Source: Phycisphaerae bacterium (GTDB taxonomy: Bacteria; Planctomycetota; Phycisphaerae; UBA1845). From it: DNA of 64,000 nucleotides. The stretch is taken from positions 1 through 64,000 of the forward strand of contig JAGVHG010000141.1 of NCBI GenBank assembly GCA_020056715.1. Direction: 5' to 3'. Each line of letters starts with the position of its first letter. Position 1 is the stretch's first letter. Shown in pieces: positions 1 through 7,866 of the stretch. A program made the position numbers and the translations under genes. The notes under the pieces were generated by a model. It was not told the DNA's origin, did not search any database, and saw only the letters and a list, made by a program, of their open reading frames with translations.

Positions 1-29
1 ATTTATTGAGAATGGCTTTCGCTTAAAAA

Positions 30-147
30 CCCCCTCACCCTGCCCTCGGACCCTCCCTTCTCGGTCGGCTCGTCTGACCCCCCGAAGCGGGGGAGAGGGA
101 TAGTTCACCCCTCTCCCTCCAAGGGAGAGGGGCAGGGGGTGAGGGTG
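30..147. repeat. C-rich hairpin repeats (family 1), left of DUF559 gene
   Basis: Several copies of a short element built from a run like CCCTCACCC, CCCTCTCCC, a small loop such as CGAAG or TCCAAGG, and its complement GGGAGAGGGG. The copy at about 105-146 is an almost perfect inverted repeat. The same element recurs at 195-285, 728-815, 6392-6512, 23784-23829, about 28871-29260, 31070-31118 and 40168-40205. It can fold as RNA and could act as a terminator or a REP-like mobile repeat; the function is not shown by the sequence. Confidence 0.85.
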
Positions 148-194
148 GGACGCACGGATTCAGCAACGGTTTCGCTATACGGCGCGTTGAAACG

Positions 195-285
195 CCCCCT
201 CACCCTGCCCTCTCCCCCGCGACGGGGGAGAGGGGATTGGAGACGAGCTTGGGCACCTTTCCCCCGAAGCGGGGGGAGAGGGGTT
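195..285. repeat. C-rich hairpin repeat (family 1), pair
   Basis: One complete inverted repeat (about 195-236: CCCTCTCCCC, loop GCGAC, GGGGGAGAGGGG) followed by a half copy ending in GAAGCGGGGGGAGAGGGG at 265-285. It lies directly before the DUF559 gene and would supply its ribosome-binding region. Confidence 0.85.
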
Positions 286-318
286 ATGATGTCGCATCTT
301 GTGGGGCGATCCATTGAC

Positions 319-687
319 ATGACTCACCGTGTTCCACCAAGAATGACGACTCGCGCGAGAACGCTTCGCCGCGATGCGACCTTTCCGGAGCGTTTGCTTT
401 GGCGATACCTGCGCGATCGGCAAGTGTCGCATACCAAGTTCCGTCGTCAGGAAGTCATCGGCCCGTACGTCACGGATTTTCTTTGCGAGGAACATAAGAT
501 GGTCGTCGAGTTGGACGGGCATAGCCACGACACGACGGGCATCGAAGACTTGGAGCGGGAGCAGTTCCTGACCGCGCAAGGGTTCCGCGTGATCCGGTTT
601 ATGAATGATGATGTGCTACGCGACGTAAAGGGCGTCGTGCAAGCGATTGCGGATGCGATTGACACAATCAGAGAGGGGAAGTTGTGA
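319..687 (+). CDS. DUF559 (VSR-like) endonuclease-domain protein
   Basis: A protein of about 122 residues matching the DUF559 family, which has the very-short-patch-repair/restriction-endonuclease fold. Visible family hallmarks are the opening ARTLRRDATFPERLLW, then FRRQEVIGPYVTDFL, the acidic core VVELDGHSHD and the closing GFRVIRFMNDDV. No biochemical role is established for most members; nuclease activity is an inference from fold. The frame stays open upstream to 139, but that extension is translated hairpin repeat (LPSPPRRGRG-like), so I start at ATG 319 (ATG 286 or 343 are alternatives). The gene is isolated and flanked on both sides by family 1 repeats, recalling how REP-associated transposases sit among REP elements. 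Confidence 0.8.
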   Translation: MTHRVPPRMTTRARTLRRDATFPERLLWRYLRDRQVSHTKFRRQEVIGPYVTDFLCEEHKMVVELDGHSHDTTGIEDLEREQFLTAQGFRVIRFMNDDVLRDVKGVVQAIADAIDTIREGKL

Positions 688-727
688 CCATCATCCTCGA
701 TCTGTATTTATTCGAGTGCGTCCTTTG

Positions 728-815
728 ACCCCCTCACCCTGCCCTCTCCCCCGAAGCGGGGGAGAGGGGTATGAAGCGAAGGCCTGCCCGTTTCCGCAAG
801 AGGGGTGAGAGGGGG
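728..815. repeat. C-rich hairpin repeat (family 1), right of DUF559 gene
   Basis: Complete inverted repeat at 729-770 (CCCCTCACCCTGCCCTCTCC, loop CGAAG, GGGGGAGAGGGG) followed by a degraded G-rich half at 800-818. It closes the bracket around the DUF559 gene. Confidence 0.85.
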
Positions 816-829
816 GTTAAGATTCAGTC

Positions 830-1183
830 TTATTCAGCGGAATCGACGACGACGCGCTCACAGATGGCCTTGAGCTCCCCGATCGCCTCCACGCACTGCT
901 CGAGGGCTTGGTTCCGGGCATGTCTTTCAAGTTGGGCGGCGCGTTCGGTGAGGATAGGGTAGCCATAGCCGCCGCCGCTCCCTTTGAGTTGGTGGGCGGC
1001 GACCTGCAAGGCGTTGAAGTCGGCCGCCCGAATCGCCTCCTCCATCCGCGAAACTCGTTCGCTTAGCCCGGTGACGAATTGCGTTACAAGTTCCGCAAAA
1101 GAGGCGTTTTCGCGGACCAGGTCCGATCCGATGTCGCCGTCCGGGTTCTGATTTCGATCGGCCATGCTCAACACCGCACCCAT
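830..1183 (-). CDS. HPt (histidine phosphotransfer) domain protein
   Basis: A 117-residue single-domain HPt protein. The phosphorylatable histidine is His64 in the motif AAHQLKGSGGGYGYP, the usual HxLKGS signature, within a four-helix all-alpha protein. Such proteins relay phosphate between a hybrid histidine kinase and a response regulator in the cytoplasm. No kinase or regulator is adjacent, so its partners are elsewhere; the two-component pair at 35.9-38.6 kb is a simple kinase plus OmpR-type regulator and does not obviously need an HPt. ATG at 1165 (residue 7) is an alternative start. Confidence 0.85.
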   Translation of the reverse strand: MGAVLSMADRNQNPDGDIGSDLVRENASFAELVTQFVTGLSERVSRMEEAIRAADFNALQVAAHQLKGSGGGYGYPILTERAAQLERHARNQALEQCVEAIGELKAICERVVVDSAE

Positions 1184-1366
1184 CCCGGCGCGTCGAGACC
1201 AACCGCCGGCTCAAGTTCATCGTCAGCGTGTTGCCTGGAGTTGCGTAAGGGGTGGGTAGCCATAAACACCCGCGTGGCTTGCAGTGTGAGGACCTTATCG
1301 GGCTATCCGCACGATGCGACCGTTGGCGTGTCCTACGGGGTTTCTCTAAGATGACCGGTCTTCGAT

Positions 1367-2650
1367 ATGTCGGGAGCCATGAAATACGCCAAAGACAAAG
1401 TCGGATTATGGATGATCGGCGCGGGCGGTCGCGTGGGGAGCGCCGTCGCCCTCGGAGTAACGGCGCTTGCGAAACGGCTCGCCCAACCGACCGGCCTGGT
1501 CAGCGCACTGCCGGTCTTCGACGAAGTCCCATTGATCGATCCGGGAACGATCGTGATCGGTGGCCACGAGGTGCGCTCGGAGACCATTCTCGATGCGATC
1601 GACGACGCCCATGAAAAAGCAAACCTATTCGACGAAAAGATCATTCGTCGCTGCGCGCCGCGGCTTCGGGCCATGCAACGTAACCTGCGGCCGGGGTCTC
1701 TTTACGGGGCCGGGCCGACGATCAGGAAGCTCGCCGACCTGCGCGGACTTAAAAAGGAACGGTCGGGGGCCGCGGCAATCGAGCGACTTTCAACGGATAT
1801 CGAAGCATTCCGCCGACGGCACGCGCTCGACTGCGTGGTGGTGATCCACGTCGCGTCATCCGAACCGCCCTTCCGGCGAAATGCGGCGCACGCGCGATTC
1901 GACAAGCTCCATCGCGCCCTCTCGAAGCCCGGGTCGAACGTTTTGCCGACGAGTTCCCTGTACGCCTTGGCGGCGATCGAGGCCGGTTGTCCGTTCATCA
2001 ACTTTACGCCGTCATTGGGTGTGAACGTACCCGCGATCCAGGAGCGGGCTCAAACCCTGAGCGTTCCGTTCATGGGCCGCGACGGAAAGACCGGTGAAAC
2101 ACTGGTCAAGTCCGTTCTGGCGCCAATGTTCGCAATGCGGAATCTAAGCGTGCTGAGTTGGGTAGGGCAGAACATTCTCGGCAATCGCGACGGCGCCGTC
2201 CTCCGCGACCCGAAAACGCGGCAATCGAAGATTCAGACCAAGGACAAGATCGTGTCGCGCATCGTCGGGCGACCGACGACGACACTGGTGTCCATCGACT
2301 ACGTACCGTCTCTCGACGACTGGAAAGTTGCGTGGGACTTCATTCATTTCGAGGGTTTTCTCGGCACCAAAATGTCCATGCAGTTCACTTGGTGCGGCAG
2401 CGATTCGATCCTCGCCGCGCCGCTCATTATCGACTTGGTTCGGTTCGCGGTGTTGGAATCCAAGCGGGGTGGAAGTGGGCCGATGCCGCACCTAGGGTTC
2501 TTTTTCAAGGACCCCATCGACGTAAAGGAGCATGATTTGTTCACCCAATGGCGACGACTCGTGGAACACGTCGTCAAATCACCGATCCAACGACCTTCTT
2601 CGGCTGGATCCATTGCCCCTGGGCGGCATCGTCTCCAACAAAGCTCTTAA
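1367..2650 (+). CDS. myo-inositol-1-phosphate synthase (inositol-3-phosphate synthase)
   Basis: Converts glucose 6-phosphate to inositol 3-phosphate, an NAD-dependent internal redox reaction in the cytoplasm. The Rossmann nucleotide loop is MIGAGGRVGS near residue 20, and the middle of the protein carries family blocks such as FINFTPSLG, FMGRDGKTGET, NILGNRDG and the MQFTWCGSDS-type region around residue 345. Length 427 residues is normal for prokaryotic members. The last ~20 residues (PSSAGSIAPG...) look atypical and overlap the convergent antitoxin gene, so the natural end may have decayed. ATG 1379 is an alternative start with GGGAG just upstream. Context (epimerase, UbiA) suggests a specialised inositol-derived metabolite rather than bulk inositol. 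Confidence 0.88.
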   Translation: MSGAMKYAKDKVGLWMIGAGGRVGSAVALGVTALAKRLAQPTGLVSALPVFDEVPLIDPGTIVIGGHEVRSETILDAIDDAHEKANLFDEKIIRRCAPRLRAMQRNLRPGSLYGAGPTIRKLADLRGLKKERSGAAAIERLSTDIEAFRRRHALDCVVVIHVASSEPPFRRNAAHARFDKLHRALSKPGSNVLPTSSLYALAAIEAGCPFINFTPSLGVNVPAIQERAQTLSVPFMGRDGKTGETLVKSVLAPMFAMRNLSVLSWVGQNILGNRDGAVLRDPKTRQSKIQTKDKIVSRIVGRPTTTLVSIDYVPSLDDWKVAWDFIHFEGFLGTKMSMQFTWCGSDSILAAPLIIDLVRFAVLESKRGGSGPMPHLGFFFKDPIDVKEHDLFTQWRRLVEHVVKSPIQRPSSAGSIAPGRHRLQQSS

Positions 2651-2839
2651 GACGGCGTTTACGGTTGCGGGCGTCGTGAACACTTGCGCGATGTCCGGAT
2701 CGAGCACAACGACGCGGCTGCCTTCCTTGTAGCGCGTCGCAAAGCGGTTGGCCCGGGCCCTGCGGTAGTCGAAACGATACTCCGACCGCAATTCGTCAGT
2801 GGCTCTTTTGGGTTTCTTAGTGGATATTGCTTTCTTCAT
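2579..2839 (-). CDS. BrnA-like antitoxin partner of BrnT
   Basis: An 86-residue basic protein starting inside the 3' end of the BrnT gene (overlap 2817-2839), the usual toxin-first order of BrnTA modules. It has a Lys/Arg-rich start and the block SRVVVLDPDIAQVFTTPATVNAVLRALL, which is typical of short antitoxins paired with BrnT (DUF4415/BrnA-like group). It would bind and neutralise the toxin and autoregulate the operon. Its 3' end overlaps the 3' end of the inositol-phosphate synthase gene on the other strand by 72 bases. Confidence 0.65.
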   Translation of the reverse strand: MKKAISTKKPKRATDELRSEYRFDYRRARANRFATRYKEGSRVVVLDPDIAQVFTTPATVNAVLRALLETMPPRGNGSSRRRSLDR

Positions 2840-3104
2840 GATCTCGGCGCTCCCGTTTCGTCACATTCCGTGCACTAATGATACGAATCTTGTCCCCGCG
2901 TTCGGTAAAGGAGACCAGCAAAAGCCGATGTTCGTCCGAATGGCCGATCATGATCTCACGTCGTTCTCCGATGGAATGGTCTTCATCTTTGAACACAACC
3001 GCGAGAGGGTCGCCAAAGACCGTAGCTGACTCCTCAAATGTCACGCCGTGCTTCCGGCGGTTTTCCGAGGCTTTCCGAGAGTCCCATTCGAATTCGAGCG
3101 ACAT
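2817..3104 (-). CDS. brnT: BrnT family ribonuclease toxin
   Basis: A 95-residue protein with the complete BrnT (DUF497) signature: FEWDSRKASENRRKHGVTFEE at the start, ATVFGDPLAVVF, DHSIGERR, and RIISARNVTKRERR at the end. BrnT toxins are RelE-fold ribonucleases that stop translation when freed from BrnA. The frame is open upstream to 3191, but homology begins at Met 3104, with AAGG upstream. It is followed by an overlapping antitoxin gene. The pair sits on the opposite strand between the inositol-phosphate synthase and the epimerase gene, so it splits what would otherwise be one metabolic cluster. Confidence 0.88.
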   Translation of the reverse strand: MSLEFEWDSRKASENRRKHGVTFEESATVFGDPLAVVFKDEDHSIGERREIMIGHSDEHRLLLVSFTERGDKIRIISARNVTKRERRDHEESNIH

Positions 3105-3214
3105 ACGCCGGGCACCTTGCTCAGTGTCATTCCATGTTGCTATGTTACTCCATCTGGCAGACGATTGCCAGCGAGATTGGGATTTTAGCATTTAGTGAGA
3201 ACCAAGAATCGCCT

Positions 3215-4045
3215 ATGAATTTGGCCTACAGTTCAAACGCTTATCGAAGATGGCCTATCGCCGAAGCGATCGAGCGCATCGCGCGAATCGGATATCGCGG
3301 GATGGAGTTGATGGCCGATGCGCCACACGCTTGGCCCATGACGATCAATGACACCGAAATAGCCGACATCCGCCGCCGACTCGATGCCCGCGCACTTACC
3401 CTCTCCAACATCAACGCGTTCATGATGACGGCTGTTGAGGATTTCTGGCACCCCTCGTGGATCGAGCCGGACGCGAACTCTCGGCGATTGCGCGTGCAGC
3501 ACACGATGGCCGCGTTGCGATTGGCCCGAAAGTTGGGGGCGAAGTGCATCACCACCGAGCCGGGCGGACCGCGCAACGGGGCGATGTCACGTGAAAAAGC
3601 CTTGGATGTGTTCGTGGATGGACTGCAAGAAACTTTGCATCACGCCGAGGACGAGGGCGTCTTGCTGTTGGTAGAACCGGAACCGGGCTTGCTCATCGAG
3701 AACGCGGCGCAGTTCGAGGAGCTGGCGGGGCGCATGGATTCCCCGATGTTCGGGCTGAACTTCGACATCGGGCATTTCTACTGCGTCGCCGAGCCGTTGC
3801 CGGAGACGATCGCACGTCTGGCCCGTTGGACAAGGCACTATCACGTCGAGGACATCGCCGCCACGCGCGTACACGAGCATCTCATCCCCGGTCACGGGGC
3901 GATCGACTTCACGGCTGTTTTGAAGGCGATTCATGCCACGGGATATGCGGACTGGATTACGGTTGAGCTCTATCCTTATTTGGACGATCCGGACGCAGCC
4001 GGAAAGGAAGCCTTCGATCACCTGACTCGATGGATGCCGTCGTGA
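3215..4045 (+). CDS. sugar phosphate isomerase/epimerase, TIM barrel (EboE-like)
   Basis: A 276-residue AP-endonuclease-2/xylose-isomerase-like TIM-barrel enzyme. Metal-ligand segments are visible: LLVEPEPG (Glu), LNFDIGHFY (Asp, His), YHVEDIA (His, Glu), PGHGAIDF and the closing WITVELYPY (Glu). The frame is open upstream to 3038 but homology begins at Met 3215. It overlaps the next gene (UbiA-like) by 16 bases, so the two are translationally coupled. The neighbouring prenyltransferase suggests the eboE role in an ebo-type cluster, whose exact reaction is unknown. Substrate cannot be told from sequence. Confidence 0.85.
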   Translation: MNLAYSSNAYRRWPIAEAIERIARIGYRGMELMADAPHAWPMTINDTEIADIRRRLDARALTLSNINAFMMTAVEDFWHPSWIEPDANSRRLRVQHTMAALRLARKLGAKCITTEPGGPRNGAMSREKALDVFVDGLQETLHHAEDEGVLLLVEPEPGLLIENAAQFEELAGRMDSPMFGLNFDIGHFYCVAEPLPETIARLARWTRHYHVEDIAATRVHEHLIPGHGAIDFTAVLKAIHATGYADWITVELYPYLDDPDAAGKEAFDHLTRWMPS

Positions 4046-4920
4046 ACGGAAAGCCGCGAGCGTATCTCGACCTGGTCCGCCTGCCGAATCTGTTCACCGC
4101 CGCCGCCGACGTGCTCGCGGGGTTCTTGTATTCCGGCGGCGAGTTGGCACGGTGGACCGATCTTGTCGCCCTGATAGCCGCATCGGTCTGTTTGTATGCC
4201 GGAGGAGTCGCACTCAACGATGTCTGCGATGTAGAGCGCGACAGCCGCGAGCGATCCGAACGACCGATCCCCTCCCGACGGATATCACGGCGCACGGCAC
4301 TCCGGCTGTCTTCGGCTTTGCTTGTAATCGGTTTCGGGTTCGCCGCCCTCATTTCGACGAGAGCGGCGATGATCGCGGGTTTGATGATCGTCGCCATCGT
4401 GCTCTACGACGCGGTCCTCAAGTCGACGCCGGTCGCGCCGGCCGTCATGGGTCTATGCCGCGCCCTGAACCTCGCCTTGGGGATGCACGCGGCGGGTTCG
4501 CTCTGGACGGTGGCGGCGATGACGCCGATCGGGCTGATGTGGCTTTACGTCGCGTCGGTCACGTTCTTCGCTCGCCATGAGGCTGGAGTGAGTTCCTGTC
4601 TTCGGCTGACCGCGGGGACCATCGGCGTTTGCGCCGCCGTAGCCGGATTGTCGGCCATGGCGTGGATCGTCCCTCTCGCGCAGGTGTGTTTCCTTTGGCC
4701 CTTGGCACTGCTCCTTGTGGGTCTGGGCTACGTAGGATTTCGCGCAGCGTCACGACCTTCGCTACAGACAGTGCAAGCCGCGGTCAAGGTGTTCGTGATC
4801 TCGCTCATTCTGTTCGACGCCTGTATCGCTTGGTCCGCGAGGGGGTCTTTGGCAGGACTGTTGACGGCTTCCCTCATTCTCCCGACGATCTTCCTCGCCC
4901 GTATCCTTCGAGTGACCTGA
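4030..4920 (+). CDS. UbiA family prenyltransferase, EboC-like
   Basis: A 296-residue membrane protein with about eight to nine hydrophobic helices. The two aspartate-rich motifs of UbiA enzymes are present: NDVCDVERD (residues ~73-81, followed by RPIPSRRIS) and YDAVLKSTP (~125). The stretch MGLCRALNLALGM after the second motif is typical of EboC-type proteins rather than UbiA/MenA proper. Family role: transfer of a prenyl chain to a small polar or aromatic acceptor in the inner membrane. Starts inside the epimerase gene. EboC is needed in some bacteria for transport or assembly of specialised products, but the acceptor here is unknown. Confidence 0.85.
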   Translation: MDAVVNGKPRAYLDLVRLPNLFTAAADVLAGFLYSGGELARWTDLVALIAASVCLYAGGVALNDVCDVERDSRERSERPIPSRRISRRTALRLSSALLVIGFGFAALISTRAAMIAGLMIVAIVLYDAVLKSTPVAPAVMGLCRALNLALGMHAAGSLWTVAAMTPIGLMWLYVASVTFFARHEAGVSSCLRLTAGTIGVCAAVAGLSAMAWIVPLAQVCFLWPLALLLVGLGYVGFRAASRPSLQTVQAAVKVFVISLILFDACIAWSARGSLAGLLTASLILPTIFLARILRVT

Positions 4921-4962
4921 CCGTAGAGGCGTCGTGCCTCATCCATTCTCGAATCCTAATGT

Positions 4963-5006
4963 GGCCGGGTGGCCCAGGGCGGGCAACCGCCCTGGGCCAC
5001 CCGGCC
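4963..5006. terminator. long perfect hairpin after the UbiA-like gene
   Basis: GGCCGGGTGGCCCAGGGCGG is followed three bases later by its near-exact complement, giving a ~20-bp stem with a tiny loop. There is no T-run, so it is either a repeat-derived element or a processing/termination structure rather than a classic intrinsic terminator. Confidence 0.6.
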
Positions 5007-5118
5007 CAATACACCCGCGGCGGGTACATTCGTGCTGCCCGATAACACAGTAAGCGGTAGAATCGGACTCGGTGAGTGATCGCAGATGCGGGTTGTACTC
5101 AGTCGGCGTCGTCCCATG

Positions 5119-6324
5119 ATGCTAATAAGTCGCTACGTCGTTCCCGTGGATGGGCCGGTGATCGAAGACGGCGCCGTCGTCATCCGCGAGGATCGGATCG
5201 CCGCCGTCGGCCGCGCTGCGAACCTGCACATTACGCCGGTCATCGACTATGGCGACGCCGTCATTTGCCCGGGATTTGTCAACGCCCATGCCCATCTTGA
5301 ACTGACGCACCTAGCGGGGAAAGTCCCGCCGTCACGAGATTTCGTTCGCTGGTTGAAGCAACTAACGGGCTTGCTGATGACAGCACCCGCAACGCCGGAC
5401 AACGTCGCGGAGGCCGTGCGCGCGGGAATTGCGCAATCGCTTTCCGCCGGAGTCACCACGATCGGAGACATTACGCGGCGTCCGGCGTGGAGTCGCGAAT
5501 CCTTGGCGGCTTCGCCGCTCCGAGCCGTCTCCTTCGGTGAGGTCATCGCCATGGGGCGGCTTCGTACCCAATTGAACGACCGGCTTGAGGCCGCCGCATC
5601 AGTCGAATATCAGAGCGACCGACTGCGCGTCGGCATTTCGCCCCACGCTCCTTATACGGTCGAGCCGGATGGACTTCGGGCTTGCGCCGAACGCGCCCGG
5701 CGAATGAACGCGCCGCTCTGCATACACCTGGCCGAGACTGCGGAGGAAGCGACGTTCACGCGGTCCCGCAGCGGTCGATTCAAGGAGTTCCAGCAAGAAA
5801 TGGGCATCTGGGACGAAGGCATCCCCCCGGCCGATTGCAGCCCCGTCGAACTGTGCCAAACCACAGGCGTTCTCGGCCGGCGAACCGTCATCGCTCATGG
5901 TAATTACATCAATGATGGCGACATCAAAATGATCGCCGAGAGTAGTTCGAGCGTGGCTTATTGTCCCCGCACACACCACGCCTTCGGACATCCGCCACAT
6001 CGATTCCGCGAAATGCTCCGTGCGGGCATTAACGTCTGCATCGGCACCGACAGTCTGGCCTCGAATCCCTCCCTTTCGATCCTCGACGAGCTTCGTTTCC
6101 TGCACCAGCGGCATCCCGACGTGGCGGCGCACGATCTGATGGTAATGGGGACGATCCGCGGCGCGGCGGCTTTGGGGTACGGTGATGAAGTCGGATCGCT
6201 TACTGTCGGGAAGGCGGCCGATTTGGTCGTCATCCCCCTGGAAGCCGGCGCCGAATGGGAATCAATGCTCGAATCGACACATACCCCTGTTGCTGTTTAC
6301 ATCGATGGCGTGCGGAAACTCTGA
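5119..6324 (+). CDS. amidohydrolase family protein (deaminase-like; possible aminofutalosine/S-adenosylhomocysteine-type deaminase)
   Basis: About 400 residues of the metal-dependent amidohydrolase superfamily, close to the SAH/chlorohydrolase/deaminase branch. All metal and catalytic motifs are present: NAHAHLEL early, SPHAPYTV, HLAETAEE, HGNYI and GTDSLASN. The N-terminal and C-terminal small beta-domain (VGSLTVGKAADLVVI) completes the family layout. The branch includes 6-amino-6-deoxyfutalosine deaminase of the menaquinone pathway as well as nucleoside deaminases; sequence alone does not decide. The open frame begins at ATG 5086; ATG 5116 or 5119 fits the family better. It is downstream of the UbiA-like gene but separated by a hairpin. 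Confidence 0.8.
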   Translation: MLISRYVVPVDGPVIEDGAVVIREDRIAAVGRAANLHITPVIDYGDAVICPGFVNAHAHLELTHLAGKVPPSRDFVRWLKQLTGLLMTAPATPDNVAEAVRAGIAQSLSAGVTTIGDITRRPAWSRESLAASPLRAVSFGEVIAMGRLRTQLNDRLEAAASVEYQSDRLRVGISPHAPYTVEPDGLRACAERARRMNAPLCIHLAETAEEATFTRSRSGRFKEFQQEMGIWDEGIPPADCSPVELCQTTGVLGRRTVIAHGNYINDGDIKMIAESSSSVAYCPRTHHAFGHPPHRFREMLRAGINVCIGTDSLASNPSLSILDELRFLHQRHPDVAAHDLMVMGTIRGAAALGYGDEVGSLTVGKAADLVVIPLEAGAEWESMLESTHTPVAVYIDGVRKL

Positions 6325-6391
6325 ACCGCGTAGTACTAATCGGTTCCAGTGCTCGACTCAACGGGCGGCGAATTCTCTAAGAGCGTGTATA

Positions 6392-6512
6392 AAAAGCCCT
6401 CTCCCCCATAGGGGGAGAGGGTTGGGTGAGGGGGAAAATCCGCGGCTACTTGGATATCTCACCCTCACCCCAGCCCTCTCCCTTGAAGGGAGAGGGGGTT
6501 CTTAAACACGCT
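6392..6512. repeat. two C-rich hairpin repeats (family 1) in inverted flanks
   Basis: Two hairpins (AGCCCTCTCCCCC/GGGGGAGAGGGTTGGG and CCCAGCCCTCTCCC/GGGAGAGGGG) are framed by an outer inverted repeat: AGAGCGTGT near 6380 and ACACGCTCT at about 6505. The nested structure resembles REPIN-type composite repeats. It fills the gap between the convergent amidohydrolase and RDD genes. Confidence 0.85.
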
Positions 6513-6565
6513 CTAAAGGGAAGCTACCTCCTCGGAAACCACTGGCGAGTCGCCGTCCAGTCAAT

Positions 6566-7273
6566 CTAAAACGTCCGGCTTAACTCTTGGGGAGCAGCCG
6601 ATGGACTCGACGACCCAGGCAGAACCGGCGTGAAGCATTCCGGACATCGGCCCGAAACGTTGCCGGTGAGGTCGTACCCGCAACCCGTACACAACACTCC
6701 GCGGGGGTCAAAGGGCAATTTGTAGGCGTGCTTGCGCCAGATGACGACCGTCTGCGCCCATCGATCACCCCAGCGTTTTCCCTTCATCATCGTCGTCGCG
6801 ACAATCAACAGGCCAAACGGGACCAGCAGAACCAAGTTCCTCTTGAAGCTCCGACCGAAGCCGACCGGCTCCCTTGTGTGCACGTCCACGACTTGAACGC
6901 CCATCAACCATTTGCCCAGCGACATGCCGTGAAACCCGTCTTTGCAGAAAAAAAACAGAGGCAGAATCCAGGACGCCACGAATCCGAGCGCCGTGTCGAG
7001 ACCCAAATAGCGCAGCAACGGAAAGCCCGGTGGCGATGCGTTCCCATAAAAGAATTGTTCGAGATACGTCAGCGGGAGCGAGATTACCAAGCCCCAAGCA
7101 AGCGTGTCAATCAAGTACGCCGCCTGACGACGATTAGCAAAGGCGTTACGACATTTATTGCAAACCGGGACGTCGTACAGTCGCCGGCGCAGCTTACGTG
7201 CAGGCCTCGTCCGTTCGCACACCGGGCAATGCGTCTCGCCACCATTGGTGTCGGGTATGGCCGTGTCAGACAC
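6566..7273 (-). CDS. RDD family membrane protein with two zinc ribbons
   Basis: 235 residues. An N-terminal four-cysteine ribbon (CPVCERTRPARKL...CNKC, ~17-41) precedes an RDD domain with three hydrophobic segments (~52-68, 97-110, 149-165) and the block KDGFHGMSLGKWLMGVQVVD, where RDD proteins carry their conserved Gly/Lys. The C-terminus has a second ribbon, CTGCGYDLTGNVSGRCPEC (~196-214), a module seen very widely in planctomycete proteins. Start is GTG, supported by GGGAGG seven bases upstream. RDD proteins are mostly of unknown function, some act in ion transport. It heads a run of three minus-strand genes with zinc-ribbon or pilin features. Confidence 0.82.
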   Translation of the reverse strand: MSDTAIPDTNGGETHCPVCERTRPARKLRRRLYDVPVCNKCRNAFANRRQAAYLIDTLAWGLVISLPLTYLEQFFYGNASPPGFPLLRYLGLDTALGFVASWILPLFFFCKDGFHGMSLGKWLMGVQVVDVHTREPVGFGRSFKRNLVLLVPFGLLIVATTMMKGKRWGDRWAQTVVIWRKHAYKLPFDPRGVLCTGCGYDLTGNVSGRCPECFTPVLPGSSSPSAAPQELSRTF

Positions 7274-7317
7274 ATCAGTCCTCCCAGTGAAGATAAACTT
7301 CGGACGACAACTCTAGG

Positions 7318-7866
7318 TTATCCGCCCTTTTTCTTGCTGTGGTTTATGGCATCCAGCGGATCGGTCAGCTTGCGGTGCATGGGAACGCCGCAGTGCGGGC
7401 AGGGTACCGGGTCCGTGGCAGGGAACCAGGTTCCTTTATTAACGCGAAATTGCGAAACTCGTGGGGTGCCGTCGGCATCGGATATGAAGCGCACGGCGAC
7501 TTCGATCGTGCTATGTTGGGGGCATTCATACTGAGTCACGATGTACGCCGGTTGGTCGCACATCGCACACGGCCGGTCGGCGACTTGTCCGGTTGCGGTG
7601 AAGGAGTGACCGGCCTCGCACTTCCAGCTCAGTTCGACGTCGTTGATCGTCCTCTGATAGACGGGAACCGTTGGGGCGGGCTGCCACCAGCACCACGCGG
7701 CGAACGCGACAGCGGCGGCCGACATCGCCGTCACGATACTCAATGCCGCGGTGGGTGATAGCGTCCTACGCCGCACGATGCGGACGGTATGTCGTCGGGC
7801 GGGGTGAGTCCGGTCGACCGGCGAATCCTCCGGCGGCGTCAATCGGGCGGGACGGGACCGGTCCAC
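7318..7866 (-). CDS. single-span membrane protein with C-terminal zinc-ribbon motifs
   Basis: 182 residues, no named family recognised. A basic N-terminus leads into one hydrophobic segment (~42-60), and the rest is outside it. Cysteine pairs occur at CEAGH...CAMC (~83-103), CPQHS (~114) and CPHCGVPMH (~154-162), arranged as one or two metal-binding knuckles. Starts with GTG inside the 3' end of the upstream pseudopilin gene (28-base overlap), implying coupled translation with that gene. The pairing with a pilin-like gene and an RDD/zinc-ribbon gene suggests a shared envelope function, but none is demonstrated. Confidence 0.65.
   Translation of the reverse strand: MDRSRPARLTPPEDSPVDRTHPARRHTVRIVRRRTLSPTAALSIVTAMSAAAVAFAAWCWWQPAPTVPVYQRTINDVELSWKCEAGHSFTATGQVADRPCAMCDQPAYIVTQYECPQHSTIEVAVRFISDADGTPRVSQFRVNKGTWFPATDPVPCPHCGVPMHRKLTDPLDAINHSKKKGG

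Noticed and set aside
139-318. Upstream extension of the DUF559 ORF
   Set aside because: It is translated hairpin repeat (LPSPPRRGRG...), not family sequence.
6587-7534. 315-residue plus-strand frame across the RDD gene
   Set aside because: Arg/Gln-rich shadow crossing two minus-strand genes; no start signal.
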